From an uncultured Lachnospiraceae bacterium (lineage in GTDB: Bacteria > Bacillota > Clostridia > Lachnospirales > Lachnospiraceae): a stretch of 45,747 bases of DNA. The translations under genes and the position numbers were made by a program. Shown here piece after piece: positions 1 through 8,770 of the stretch. The stretch covers positions 1 through 45,747 of the forward strand of contig CAJUKV010000029.1 in the NCBI GenBank assembly GCA_910587305.1. Direction: 5' to 3'. The notes under the pieces are model-generated. The model was not told where the DNA came from. It searched no databases and saw nothing but the letters and a program-made list of their open reading frames with translations. Within the stretch, counting starts at the first letter, position 1, and each line of letters begins with the position of its first letter.

Positions 1-64
1 ACAGTGCTTAAAGTAATTATTCAATTGGTTTTCCCCACCCCGTGAAAAGTAACTTCCAAAATTG

Positions 65-93
65 TTGACAAAAGAATATTTGTTCGATATAAT
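65..93 (+). promoter_or_regulatory. sigma-A promoter of the SOS LysM gene
   Basis: A TTGACA -35 (65-70) and a TATAAT -10 (88-93) lie exactly 17 bp apart, a perfect match to the vegetative consensus. A LexA-like operator fills the spacer and two more follow the -10, so this strong promoter is probably held off until DNA damage. The start codon served is at 178. Confidence 0.85.
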
Positions 94-128
94 CGGGATA
101 TGTAAACAAATGTTCGCAACATTTGTTC
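74..128. promoter_or_regulatory. three LexA-type SOS operators
   Basis: Three sites each keep a perfect right half GTTCG and differ by one base from the GAACnnnnGTTC core of Gram-positive LexA boxes: 74-85 (GAATATTTGTTC, in the promoter spacer), 104-115 (AAACAAATGTTC) and 117-128 (CAACATTTGTTC), both just downstream of the -10. The consensus is known for Bacillus/Clostridia LexA; binding here is inferred. lexA itself may lie just left of the window, where such genes are commonly divergent from a LysM gene. Confidence 0.75.
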
Positions 129-177
129 GTGGCTTATGTTCCGGTTCGTTTTGGCAGACATATGGAGGACGAAAGAG

Positions 178-543
178 ATGAGAGGGGAAAATATTAGAAA
201 TAATAGAACCATGAGAAACAGAATCAGGAGAAATCGCCAGATCCGTAACCGGCTTATGATGTGTTTTCTTACCATTATATTAGTTGCCGCTTTTTCCTCC
301 TTCTTTTTTGGCTTTAGGACTAAAGCGCAGGAAAATGACGAAGGAAAGGCGTATAAATATTATAAAAGCATTACGATAGAAGCGGGCGATACCCTTTGGC
401 ATTATGCGAAACAATATGGAGATGAGCGCTATTATGACAATTGTAATGACTATATCCGGGAAGTGAAAAGCATTAATGCGCTGCGCAGCGATCATATTAC
501 CGCCGGTTGCCACCTGATTCTTCCCTATTATAGTTCATCCTAA
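178..543 (+). CDS. small membrane-anchored LysM protein, YneA-like SOS division inhibitor
   Basis: The 121-residue product has a very Arg/Asn-rich cytoplasmic N-terminus (residues 1-25), one membrane span (about 26-46) and a C-terminal LysM domain (about 60-117) containing the typical IEAGDTLWHYA start. LysM binds peptidoglycan. In Bacillus, YneA has this same layout and blocks septation during the SOS response. The ATG at 178 is chosen over the upstream in-frame codon at 136 because GGAGG (164-168) sits 9 bases before it. Upstream are a perfect sigma-A promoter and three LexA boxes, which fit the YneA role. Function is inferred from architecture and regulation; sequence identity to YneA outside LysM cannot be judged. 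Confidence 0.8.
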   Translation: MRGENIRNNRTMRNRIRRNRQIRNRLMMCFLTIILVAAFSSFFFGFRTKAQENDEGKAYKYYKSITIEAGDTLWHYAKQYGDERYYDNCNDYIREVKSINALRSDHITAGCHLILPYYSSS

Positions 544-612
544 TTAAGGCGAGAAGACAGGTTTACCGCCCAACTGCCTGCGGCGCGGCCTTTGAATAGT
601 CCTTTGCATGGG

Positions 613-1665
613 CTACTTTTCACGAAGCTGTACGGCCTTTGCCGCCATTCTTCGCCTGTTATCCTCAAGGGCGGCGTAGTGCTTTCGGGTTGTATTTACA
701 TCCTTGTGGCCAAGAACATCCGCAACTAAATAGATATCGCCTGTTTCTCGGTAGAGGGCGGTGCCATAAGTACTGCGCAACTTATGAGGAGTTATCTTTT
801 TCAGCCCGGTGACATTGGATGCATATTTTTTTACAAGGTTTTCAACTGCACGCACAGTAATACGGCGGTTTTGCATAGAAAGAAACAGGGCGTTTTCGTG
901 GCCTTCCAATGGGATCATATGATATCTTTTTTCCAGATAATCACTTAGTGCGTCGGCAACCTCTTCACTAAAATAGATTACGGTTTCATAGCCGCCTTTT
1001 CTTCGTATTTTTATGCCATTGTTTTTAAAATCTATATCGCTGATATCCAGCCCTACACATTCGGAAACACGTATACCGGTTCCAAGTAAAAGTGTAAGCA
1101 GCGCTACATCACGTAGTTTTGTTTTATTATGATATTTAAGCTGGTTTTTTGTCAGTTTTTCGCCGTCCTCGACCTGATCCAATAAGATGGCTACCTCATC
1201 AACGTCTAAACGTATAATTTCTTTTTCATGTTGTTTTGGGAGGGGAACCAGTGCGGCAGGGTTAGTCTTAATTGATTCTGCACAAAAATAATAATTATAA
1301 AAGCTTTTTAACGCGGAAAGCTTTCTCTTTTTTCCTCGTTCATTGTTAGAATATTCTTTTCCATCTTTGGTGTAATATGTTATGTAATCAAGATATTCTT
1401 CTATATCCTCCCGGGTAATTTGGTCTAAAATAGACAGTGGGAACTCTGTTATCTCCATATGGGAGCAGGACTTGTTTTCCGAATGGATAAATTCAAAAAA
1501 AACACGTAAATCATAGGCATATGCAAGCCTGGTGCGAGAGGATGTGTATTCCTGTATTCCTCTGAAAAATTCTTTACAAAAAGAAGGGAGTGTACTTACA
1601 ACCTCCCGCATTTTCATCGTATTTAAATTGTTTTGCATATCATGATAATTTTTACTGTTTTCCAT
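613..1665 (-). CDS. tyrosine recombinase/integrase, XerC/D-like
   Basis: A 350-residue tyrosine recombinase. An N-terminal SAM-like core-binding domain (about 28-135) precedes the catalytic domain with the full set of residues: R199 (GTGIRVSE), K223, H294-x-x-R297 (HKLR), H320 (LGHKD) and the nucleophile Y330 (KHYA). It cuts and rejoins DNA through a 3'-phosphotyrosine. It starts inside the end of the upstream ttcA-like gene (14-bp overlap), so the two are co-transcribed. It converges on the SOS LysM gene. No att sites or phage genes are visible beside it, so it looks like a resident chromosomal recombinase rather than part of an element. Its target site is unknown. Confidence 0.85.
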   Translation of the reverse strand: MENSKNYHDMQNNLNTMKMREVVSTLPSFCKEFFRGIQEYTSSRTRLAYAYDLRVFFEFIHSENKSCSHMEITEFPLSILDQITREDIEEYLDYITYYTKDGKEYSNNERGKKRKLSALKSFYNYYFCAESIKTNPAALVPLPKQHEKEIIRLDVDEVAILLDQVEDGEKLTKNQLKYHNKTKLRDVALLTLLLGTGIRVSECVGLDISDIDFKNNGIKIRRKGGYETVIYFSEEVADALSDYLEKRYHMIPLEGHENALFLSMQNRRITVRAVENLVKKYASNVTGLKKITPHKLRSTYGTALYRETGDIYLVADVLGHKDVNTTRKHYAALEDNRRRMAAKAVQLREK

Positions 1666-2380
1666 TACCGGACCAACCTTCCATTTTTCCGTTGCATATA
1701 GCGGTAAACATTCTTTCTTTTACTCCCGGGTTTTCCTGATTTAATCTTTTTAACAGGTTTTTTATATATTCCCGCTTGGTGTGCCCATCCGCAGGGCAGG
1801 GACTTTTTACAACAGGTAGTTCCATTTTATTGACAAATCCAATTACATCAGCCTCATTCATATACATTAGCGGCCTGATTACGGTTAAATCCATACGGTC
1901 TAAATAAGTCACAGGGCTAAAGGTATGAAATCTTCCTTCGTAAATTAAAGACATCAACATTGTTTCAACCATATCATCTTTGTGATGGGCGTATGCAACC
2001 TTATTACAGCCTGCCTTCTTTATCGCTTCATTCAGTGCGCCTTTCCGCATTTTGGCACACAGGGAACAGGGGTTTGATTCCTTACGTTCATGAAAGATAA
2101 TATGCGCAATATCGGTTTTTACAATAGTATATGGTATGTCCAACTGGCCGCAAAGCTCCCTGATTTTTTCCAAATTCAAATTATCAAACCCTAAATCAAC
2201 GGTAACCGCACAAATTTTAAATGGTTTTGGATAAAAGCGCATAAGACCATGCAGACCATACAGAAGCGTTAAACTGTCCTTTCCGCCTGAAATCCCTACG
2301 GCTATATTGTCGCCAGATTCTATCATATTATAATCATCCACAGCTCGGCGGATATAGCTGAGCACCCTCTGCAAAGTCAT
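1652..2380 (-). CDS. TtcA-like PP-loop tRNA thiolation enzyme
   Basis: A 242-residue ATP-pyrophosphatase of the TtcA/TtuA group, which activates a tRNA base with ATP and transfers sulphur to it. The PP-loop SGGKDS is at residues 31-36. Three cysteines that would hold a [4Fe-4S] cluster are seen at C106 and C109 (PCSLC) and C196 (SPCPADG). The reading frame extends upstream to 2485, but the ATG at 2380 is preferred because a GGGGG element lies 7 bases before it and the family starts with this LQ..LSYIRRAVDDYNMI stretch. The exact tRNA position modified (C32 2-thiocytidine in TtcA) is inferred from family only. It overlaps the recombinase downstream. Confidence 0.8.
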   Translation of the reverse strand: MTLQRVLSYIRRAVDDYNMIESGDNIAVGISGGKDSLTLLYGLHGLMRFYPKPFKICAVTVDLGFDNLNLEKIRELCGQLDIPYTIVKTDIAHIIFHERKESNPCSLCAKMRKGALNEAIKKAGCNKVAYAHHKDDMVETMLMSLIYEGRFHTFSPVTYLDRMDLTVIRPLMYMNEADVIGFVNKMELPVVKSPCPADGHTKREYIKNLLKRLNQENPGVKERMFTAICNGKMEGWSGNGKQ

Positions 2381-2543
2381 ACTAACCCCCAATCCTGATG
2401 AAGAATGCCTGTTTTTCAAGGCAAAATAGTAACATAGCTTCTTTATTCTATCATATTTTGCAGATAAGCCATAGTATCTTTTCAAAAAAAATGTTATACT
2501 GTTTTATATTGTTGTAAGGAGAGGAGAGAGGGCGCTGACAATT

Positions 2544-3941
2544 TTGGCCGGCTGCCCAATATGTATGAAAATCAAATTTAATAAAAGGTATTTGCATTTA
2601 GGTCTCACTGCTTTTGCAGTAATTGCTGCTTCGATCTGTTTTTATTATCTTATTTTCCATGGGGATCGCTTTTCCGCGCAAGTGGATGCTTTTTTTAAGG
2701 TAACAAGCCCTGTAATGTATGGCATTATTTTTGCTTATCTTATGACTCCTTTGGTCAACGGAATAGAAAGACATCTTTTGATTCCTGTTTTCAACTGGCT
2801 AAACAAAATAGAAGACAAAAACATAACAAGTATTACTGGCAAGCAGAAAAAATATATGCGAACGCTTTCCATATTGCTTACAATATTAATTGTGGGGTAT
2901 CTCATATATGGTTTCTTTTCCATATTAATACCGAATATCATAAAGAGCATTAAGAGTATTTCTTATCAGTTTCCCTATTATGTGCAGAATCTTACCAGCT
3001 GGTCGGCTAAATTTCTGGCTGACAATCCGGATATTGAAAAAATGGTTATCGGTTTCCTTGATACTTATTCCGAAGAGTTTACAAATTATTTGAATAACAG
3101 CATTGTTCCACAGATGGAAACCCTGTTAAAACACGTTTCTTTGAGCCTTATCAGTGTTCTCAAGGTGTTATGGAATTTTATCATAGGCGTGGTGATTTCC
3201 ATTTATGTATTGTTCAGCAAGGAAAATTTTGCAGGGCAGGCCAAAAAGCTGGCGTTTGCACTGTTTAACACCAAAACCGCCAATCAGTTTATCAAAGATG
3301 TTCGCTTTATAAGCGATACATTTATAGGTTTTATTGGAGGCAAGATTATCGATTCCATTATTATCGGATTTATCTGTTTTGCCTGTACCAGTATTTTAAA
3401 TATGCCATATGCTTTGCTGGTAAGCGTAATTGTGGGCGTAACAAATATCATACCTTTTTTTGGACCATATTTAGGGGCTATCCCCAGTGCAATACTTATT
3501 TTAATGGTTAACCCTTTAAAATGCGTTTACTTTATCATATTCATATTGATTTTACAGCAGATAGACGGCAATTTGATTGGCCCTAAGATTTTAGGGCAGT
3601 CAACGGGCCTGTCAGGCTTTTGGGTTATCTTTTCAATTACGGTATTTGGCGGGTTTATGGGTGTATTCGGGATGATTATTGGGGTTCCGCTATTTGCAGT
3701 ATTTTATGCCTTTATACGCCGCTTCGCAAATCACTTACTCAATAAAAGAGGATTGCCGCTGGAAACCAATCAATATTTAAATGTAAAATACATTGATGAA
3801 GGTCATGTATTTGTACCGAAAGAAGAAATACCCAAAGAGAGTATTAAAAATACCCTTTTCAAAATTGGCATAAGAAAAAAGGAAAATGTTCAATCGAAAC
3901 AAAAAAATGATTCTAAAGCAAAAGAAGGAGAACAGAAGTGA
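2544..3941 (+). CDS. AI-2E (DUF20/PerM) family membrane permease
   Basis: A protein of about 465 residues with the AI-2E transporter pattern: N-terminal spans (about 15-70 and 100-130), a long amphipathic stretch (about 140-200), and a C-terminal bundle of spans (about 205-395) containing the GVTNIIPFFGPYLG signature and the QQIDGNLIGPKILG loop. The tail is lysine-rich and cytoplasmic. Substrates of this family vary (autoinducer-2, Na+/H+ exchange), so none is assigned. The start is a TTG at 2544 behind a purine-rich GAGAGAGGG; an in-frame ATG at 2565 is the alternative. It is transcribed divergently from the ttcA-like gene and overlaps dtd by 4 bp. Confidence 0.8.
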   Translation: MAGCPICMKIKFNKRYLHLGLTAFAVIAASICFYYLIFHGDRFSAQVDAFFKVTSPVMYGIIFAYLMTPLVNGIERHLLIPVFNWLNKIEDKNITSITGKQKKYMRTLSILLTILIVGYLIYGFFSILIPNIIKSIKSISYQFPYYVQNLTSWSAKFLADNPDIEKMVIGFLDTYSEEFTNYLNNSIVPQMETLLKHVSLSLISVLKVLWNFIIGVVISIYVLFSKENFAGQAKKLAFALFNTKTANQFIKDVRFISDTFIGFIGGKIIDSIIIGFICFACTSILNMPYALLVSVIVGVTNIIPFFGPYLGAIPSAILILMVNPLKCVYFIIFILILQQIDGNLIGPKILGQSTGLSGFWVIFSITVFGGFMGVFGMIIGVPLFAVFYAFIRRFANHLLNKRGLPLETNQYLNVKYIDEGHVFVPKEEIPKESIKNTLFKIGIRKKENVQSKQKNDSKAKEGEQK

Positions 3942-4390
3942 AATTTGTAATACAACGAGTAAACAGTGCCAGTGTATCCGTAGACCAAAAGGTAGTTGGC
4001 GAGATAAACAAGGGTTTCTTAGTCTTCGTAGGGGCATGTGATACGGATACTTTTGAGATTGCAGACAAAATGATAGGTAAACTATTGAATTTGAGAATTT
4101 TTTCAGATGAAAATGGAAAAACCAATTTAGATTTGAAAAGTGTAAATGGTGAGCTTTTGATTATTTCGCAATTTACGTTGTATGCCGACTGCCGCAAGGG
4201 AAACAGGCCGTCCTTTACAAAAGCCGGGAATCCGGAATTAGCTAATGAAATATATGAGTACATTTTGCAAAAATGCGCCGAACAAATCCCTCATGTGGCG
4301 CATGGCATTTTTGGAGCCCATATGGAAATTTCCCTTGTAAATGACGGCCCATTTACAATTATTCTGGATTCTGGTGAAATATGTAAATAA
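3938..4390 (+). CDS. dtd: D-aminoacyl-tRNA deacylase
   Basis: A 150-residue DTD family enzyme that hydrolyses D-amino acids mischarged onto tRNA, a homodimer in the cytosol. The family signatures SQFTLYADCRKGNRPSF (about 78-94) and the Gly-Pro motif NDGPFT (about 136-141) are both intact. Length is standard. The start is GTG at 3938, overlapping the stop of the permease gene (GTGA), with AAGGAG at 3925-3930, so translation is probably coupled. Confidence 0.93.
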   Translation: MKFVIQRVNSASVSVDQKVVGEINKGFLVFVGACDTDTFEIADKMIGKLLNLRIFSDENGKTNLDLKSVNGELLIISQFTLYADCRKGNRPSFTKAGNPELANEIYEYILQKCAEQIPHVAHGIFGAHMEISLVNDGPFTIILDSGEICK

Positions 4391-4451
4391 ACAGACGCCG
4401 CAAACTAGAAATGAAAGGCTGTAAGATGAAAGGTTGTATAAGGCAAAACAT

Positions 4452-4727
4452 ATGAAACTTCTAATTACAAGCATATTTGTTTTTTTGGTTATAATGTATG
4501 TGTATACTTATAAAAGATATAAAAAGATGAAAAAAAACGATATAAATACTGTCAATGAATTCAAAAGAAAATACCTGAAAAACAAAAACTCTGATGAAAA
4601 TCAGGATTCTAAAGAAATTCATAATTACTTTACGAAATATAACAGTTCTATAGATTACATCGAAAAAGACGCTTTTTTGAAAGATACTTCTGATATGGAT
4701 GCAAGGAAACCACCAACTATTCGTTAA
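4452..4727 (+). CDS. small single-span membrane protein, unknown
   Basis: A 91-residue product with one N-terminal membrane helix (about 3-19), then a very Lys/Asn/Asp-rich soluble tail. I do not recognise a family. The ATG at 4452 is preferred to the TTG at 4434 because AAGG lies 8 bases upstream. It follows dtd by 61 bp on the same strand and is richer in AT than its neighbours. Its last codons and its stop lie inside a perfect 14-bp inverted repeat (4710-4753), which is odd for a coding end. It may be a genuine small gene or a recently acquired or eroding fragment. Confidence 0.5.
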   Translation: MKLLITSIFVFLVIMYVYTYKRYKKMKKNDINTVNEFKRKYLKNKNSDENQDSKEIHNYFTKYNSSIDYIEKDAFLKDTSDMDARKPPTIR

Positions 4728-4753
4728 ACTTGTGTTTTGCGAATAGTTGGTGG
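4710..4753. repeat. perfect 14-bp inverted repeat over a stop codon
   Basis: CCACCAACTATTCG (4710-4723) is exactly complementary to CGAATAGTTGGTGG (4740-4753), separated by a 16-base loop containing the TAA stop of the small membrane gene. No T-run follows on the plus strand, so it is not a textbook intrinsic terminator. It could cap or stabilise the transcript's 3' end. Confidence 0.75.
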
Positions 4754-5280
4754 CATGTCTCATCCCATCGTTATATCATCTTTAATAACCTAATTGAAAA
4801 GATAACCCAAAAAGCTGCTTACTGCCGAACTCTTTTCATCAATTAAGAGAAAAAGCAATTCACTTACATATAAATTAAGTTCCCGATACAATTGATTGTC
4901 TTATCAGCGTTTGTAGAGGTGTTCCTAAGTCAGAAACTTATTATTTGCTGTATATTAACCGGATAAACAAAAGTTAATTTCTAATATAAACCGGCAAATT
5001 TGATAACATATGAAATAATGCGTATTTTTAACAAAAACACGTGAAATATTAAATCATAAGATAATATAATGCTTTTTACGACATTAAAATACCCCGATTA
5101 TTGATAAAATAAAATCGGGGTATTGTCAAAAACAATAACATAACAATTGATATTATATATTTTTCATTCAAAAGCATATTATAAATAACGTTAGATTTTT
5201 ACTTGAAATACTTCGGTTTCAAATTATCAAAACTCAATATGCAGAATAACATATCATATCAATATATTTTATCGTTTTGA
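4754..5280. other. AT-rich gap without a recognisable gene
   Basis: About 530 bases of very AT-rich DNA between two converging genes. No convincing reading frame with a ribosome binding site was found on either strand. The only clear structure is the inverted repeat at 5088-5124, listed separately. Confidence 0.6.
5088..5124. terminator. 12-bp stem, possible bidirectional terminator
   Basis: AATACCCCGATT (5088-5099) pairs perfectly with AATCGGGGTATT (5113-5124) across a 13-base loop. It sits in the gap between a plus-strand and a minus-strand gene, where a bidirectional terminator is expected, but no long T-run follows on either side. Confidence 0.45.
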
Positions 5281-5907
5281 TTAACTATTTTTAGCTTCAA
5301 AATCTTCAATATATTGAACTAAAAGTTTGACCGTGCCATCAACGCCAAGAACGCTGCTATTGATGCACAAATCATAGCTGTCAGCACGTCCCCACTTTTT
5401 TGAAGAATAATAGTTGTAGTAACTTTGGCGCTGTTTATCCTTTTTAATGCACATATCCTTCGCTTTTACTGCATCCAAATTGTATTTTTGCATGATTCTT
5501 TTTGTTTTGCATTCTTCATTTCCATAAATAAAGACATGCACACAGTTTTTCATATCGCTTAAGGCATAGTCGGCACAGCGACCTACAATAATGCAGGGCT
5601 CCTCTTTTGCAATTTTTTTAATGGCATCAAATTGGGCTAAAAAAACCTTGTGGCTGATTGGCATATCTACAAAATGTGACGCGTTATATCCGAAAGAATA
5701 AGTATCCATAACCAGATTATAAAGAAATGAATTGGTGGGTCTCTCATCATGGTTTTCAAGCATTTCCTCGCAAAATCCACTTTCTTTTGCCGCTCTGCTT
5801 AAAAGTTCGTTATCATAGCATTTTATTCCAAAATATTCTGCTACTTTTTCTCCGATTTCACGGCCTCCGGAGCCAAACTGACGGCCGATTGTAATTACTG
5901 TATTCAT
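5281..5907 (-). CDS. cytidylate kinase-like family protein
   Basis: A 208-residue P-loop kinase of the cytidylate-kinase-like group. The N-terminus reads TIGRQFGSGGREIG (residues 4-17), a Walker-A-like loop typical of this group, followed by a YDNELL stretch and a GRCADY segment. It is shorter and more divergent than true Cmk, so the nucleotide substrate is uncertain. The start at 5907 is chosen because a perfect AGGAGG lies 7 bases upstream (5915-5920); the frame opens further to 5943. It is the last gene of the long minus-strand block. Confidence 0.75.
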   Translation of the reverse strand: MNTVITIGRQFGSGGREIGEKVAEYFGIKCYDNELLSRAAKESGFCEEMLENHDERPTNSFLYNLVMDTYSFGYNASHFVDMPISHKVFLAQFDAIKKIAKEEPCIIVGRCADYALSDMKNCVHVFIYGNEECKTKRIMQKYNLDAVKAKDMCIKKDKQRQSYYNYYSSKKWGRADSYDLCINSSVLGVDGTVKLLVQYIEDFEAKNS

Positions 5908-6020
5908 ATATAAACCTCCTATCTCTAAATGTGTTAAACTCAATGCTGCTTTTAGGCAGTGGGTGACACATCTTTCATAAAAATATTATACACAAAAAAA
6001 ATCAGAAATTCAATCTATTG

Positions 6021-6956
6021 TCAGATAATTTTCAAATGTTTAGAAAGAAGCTCCTGAAAATATTGTGGTAAGGGAGCGTCCGTTTCAAGATACGCTCCTG
6101 TTTCAGGATGGGTAAATCCTAAAATTTTAGCGTGAAGAGTCTGACCCTGTAACGGAAAAGGACAGTTTTTGGGGCCATAAACAGCGTCTCCTAACAGGGG
6201 ATGTCCAAGATAAGCCATATGCACACGTATTTGATGGGTTCGTCCTGTCTCAAGTCTGCATTCAATATAGGAATAATTGCCAAGCTGTTTTAAAACTTTA
6301 TAATGGGTAATCGCTTCTTTTCCGCCGCTTGTAAGTACGGACATCCGTTTCCGGTCCGTGGGGTGTCTTCCAATAAAGGTGTGTATGGTACCCTGTTCTT
6401 CTTTTAATCTTCCGTGCACAATGGCATGGTATCTTCTCACAATGGTGTGCTGTTTTAATTGTTCGGCAATACAGGCATGTGCCTTGTCATTTTTGCAGGC
6501 TATAACGGAACCGGTGGTGTCCCTGTCAATTCGGTGTACGATGCCTGGCCTTAAGATGCCATTAATACCGCTTAATTCGCCTTTACAGTGATATAAAAGG
6601 GCATTTACAAGAGTCCCTCCATAATGTCCCGGCGCAGGGTGCACTACCATGCCCTTAGGTTTGTTCACCACAATGACGGACTTGTCTTCATATAAAACTT
6701 CAAGGGGGATATTTTCCGGCGCAATATCAGGGAGACTGACCGGCGGAAGAATGAGTTGTATTTGATCCTCTGTTTTGACGCGGTAGCTGGATTTCATTTG
6801 CTTTCCGTTTACTGTGATACTTCCGGAGCTTAGAAGCTTTTGAAGGTAAGAACGGGATAAATCCTCCATCAAGGAATTTAAACATTTATCAAGCCGTTCA
6901 TTCTCCAAATCCTCTGTTATTACAAACATAAACTTATTCAAATTATCCCATGACAT
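6021..6956 (-). CDS. rluD: RluD-family 23S rRNA pseudouridine synthase
   Basis: A 311-residue RluA/RluD family enzyme that isomerises uridine to pseudouridine in RNA. An S4 RNA-binding domain lies at about 18-65 (RLDKCL...SRSYLQKLL), and the catalytic motif HRIDRDTTG places the catalytic aspartate at D144. The later motif ETGRTHQIRVHM is also intact. GGAGG sits 10 bases before the ATG. It follows lspA with a short gap, a common order in Bacillota. Assignment to RluD rather than another RluA member rests on S4 domain plus lspA linkage. Confidence 0.88.
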   Translation of the reverse strand: MSWDNLNKFMFVITEDLENERLDKCLNSLMEDLSRSYLQKLLSSGSITVNGKQMKSSYRVKTEDQIQLILPPVSLPDIAPENIPLEVLYEDKSVIVVNKPKGMVVHPAPGHYGGTLVNALLYHCKGELSGINGILRPGIVHRIDRDTTGSVIACKNDKAHACIAEQLKQHTIVRRYHAIVHGRLKEEQGTIHTFIGRHPTDRKRMSVLTSGGKEAITHYKVLKQLGNYSYIECRLETGRTHQIRVHMAYLGHPLLGDAVYGPKNCPFPLQGQTLHAKILGFTHPETGAYLETDAPLPQYFQELLSKHLKII

Positions 6957-7020
6957 TTATTTTAATCCTCCATGCTTTTAGCAGCCACTCTCTTCTACTT
7001 TTCGCTTATTGCAAGGAAGC

Positions 7021-7527
7021 TTATTTCCTTATTTTCAAAAAGTCAAAATCATTTTCCTGATAGACAAAAAGCACTTGATAAATCATAATTGCGGTTGAAA
7101 AAGTGACATACATATCCGCCACATTAAAAATAGGAAAATTAATTAACACAATATAAATAAAATCCACCACAAAATCGAAACGCAGCCTGTCTATCATATT
7201 CCCTACCGCCCCACTTGCAATCATGATAAGCAGTACATGAAGTTTTGTATATTTTTTATCATCAGGCGATTTGAAAAGAACATAAACAATCACACATAAA
7301 AAAGCCGAGGCCACAATGATGAAAAAAAATTTTTGGTTTTGCAGCACGCCAAAAGCAGCGCCGCGGTTTTCAAGATAATTGAATTCCAGTACTCCGTCAA
7401 TGATGCCAAAGGCAGGCTGCGCTTTTAGTTTTAATACCGCAATATACTTGGTGAACTGATCGGCAGCAACAAGTAAAATCATAAAAACCAAATCGAAAAT
7501 AAGTAATTTAAATTTATGTTTGCTCAT
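7021..7527 (-). CDS. lspA: lipoprotein signal peptidase (signal peptidase II)
   Basis: A 168-residue membrane aspartyl protease that removes signal peptides from diacylglyceryl-modified prolipoproteins. Four membrane spans are visible (about 8-26, 66-86, 95-112, 128-155). The catalytic pair is present: D113 in GNMIDR and D138 in FNVADMY; the NRGAAFG motif (54-60) is also intact. A GAGGA lies before the ATG. It sits between aroB and rluD in the same direction. A lipoprotein substrate candidate, the D,D-carboxypeptidase at 12229-13260, is nearby. Confidence 0.95.
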   Translation of the reverse strand: MSKHKFKLLIFDLVFMILLVAADQFTKYIAVLKLKAQPAFGIIDGVLEFNYLENRGAAFGVLQNQKFFFIIVASAFLCVIVYVLFKSPDDKKYTKLHVLLIMIASGAVGNMIDRLRFDFVVDFIYIVLINFPIFNVADMYVTFSTAIMIYQVLFVYQENDFDFLKIRK

Positions 7528-7561
7528 ATTTTCCTCATTTTTGCACTGTAATTATTCGTTA

Positions 7562-8665
7562 TTATTCACCGTCTTCCACATAATGGATTTCAGAGAGGGC
7601 ATTTAAGATATCTTCGTCTGTAACATTTCTGTCAATCACAGCTTTACCAACTTTTTTCAAAAGGATAAACTTAATGCTGCCGTTCTCCATCTTCTTGTCG
7701 GATTTTGTGAGCCTTAAAATTTCCTGTGGATCTATATTTTCAATGGAAATTGGCAGGTTAAAGGGAACAAACATATCCCTTATCTCATAGTATTCCTCCA
7801 TAGAAAGCATCTCATGCTTCCATGAAATAAAGGCGGCTGCAACTGCGCCAAGAGCCACACATTCTCCATGGGTTAAAGTGAAATTTTTGCTTTTTTCAAT
7901 GGCGTGGCCGATGGTATGGCCAAAATTTAACAGAGCCCTGTCTCCCTTTTCGGTAGGATCTTTTTCCACCACAAGCTTCTTGATCTTGCAGCTTCTCTCC
8001 ACCATTTCCTGTAAGGTTTCTATGTTACGGTCACAGATTTCATACATATTGTCAAGGAGCCATTCATAAAAAATGTTATCTTTGATCAGTCCATGCTTCA
8101 TGATCTCCGCAAAGCCGCTAAAAAATTGGCGGTCATCTAAAGTTTTTAGCACGCTGACATTCATATAAACTAACCGGGGCATATAAAAAGCCCCTACCAT
8201 ATTTTTATAACCGTCAAAATCGACCCCTGTTTTTCCGCCAATGCCGGAATCCGCCTGAGCAAGGAGCGTTGTTGGTACCTGTACAAAGTCAATGCCCCTT
8301 AAATAAGTGGACGCCGCAAAGCCGGTGATATCCCCTACCACTCCGCCTCCTAAAGCAAGCAAGAGGTCTTTCCGATCAAAATTTTTTTCTATAAGGAAGG
8401 TATAAATGTCCTTTACCGTTGCAAGAGTTTTATTTTCCTCTCCTGCAGGGAATGAAAATAACGCTTTTTCTTTGCATTCCTCTGCAAGAAGCTCCATAAT
8501 TTCATCCCCGTACAAAGCGGCGACATGAGAATCCGTCACAATACATATTCGCCTGTTCTCTATTTCCAATGCTTTTAATTCGGAAATAAGCCCCTGAAAA
8601 TCAGTAGAAAATACAATGTCATAGCAAGGCTTTTTATTGTATAAAATGTTTAATCTGCCGTCCAT
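7562..8665 (-). CDS. aroB: 3-dehydroquinate synthase
   Basis: A 367-residue AroB that converts DAHP to 3-dehydroquinate, step two of the shikimate pathway, using NAD+ and a divalent metal. The NAD-binding GGGVVGD motif (about 104-110), the metal/substrate motifs FAEIMKHGL and NFGHTIGHAIE, and HGECVALG are all intact. AAAGGA precedes the ATG. It is the first gene after the sepF terminator, so it likely has its own promoter in 8666-8770 (none clearly seen) and heads aroB-lspA-rluD. Confidence 0.95.
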   Translation of the reverse strand: MDGRLNILYNKKPCYDIVFSTDFQGLISELKALEIENRRICIVTDSHVAALYGDEIMELLAEECKEKALFSFPAGEENKTLATVKDIYTFLIEKNFDRKDLLLALGGGVVGDITGFAASTYLRGIDFVQVPTTLLAQADSGIGGKTGVDFDGYKNMVGAFYMPRLVYMNVSVLKTLDDRQFFSGFAEIMKHGLIKDNIFYEWLLDNMYEICDRNIETLQEMVERSCKIKKLVVEKDPTEKGDRALLNFGHTIGHAIEKSKNFTLTHGECVALGAVAAAFISWKHEMLSMEEYYEIRDMFVPFNLPISIENIDPQEILRLTKSDKKMENGSIKFILLKKVGKAVIDRNVTDEDILNALSEIHYVEDGE

Positions 8666-8770
8666 ATTTTATCCTTTCTGAATTTTTATTTTGTCTGCCG
8701 GGGGTTCATTCCTCACAGCACTGCCACGGGGAGTTTTATTGAAATAGCGTAACCCCTTTGGAAATCCGCT

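Noticed and set aside
21..275. 84-codon minus-strand frame at the left edge
   Set aside because: Runs antisense through the SOS promoter and the LysM gene; its hydrophobic look comes from the reverse of the Arg-rich start. No binding site.
5088..5124. Assigning the AT-rich gap stem as a definite terminator
   Set aside because: The stem is perfect but lacks a convincing T-run on either strand, so only a low-confidence terminator is reported.
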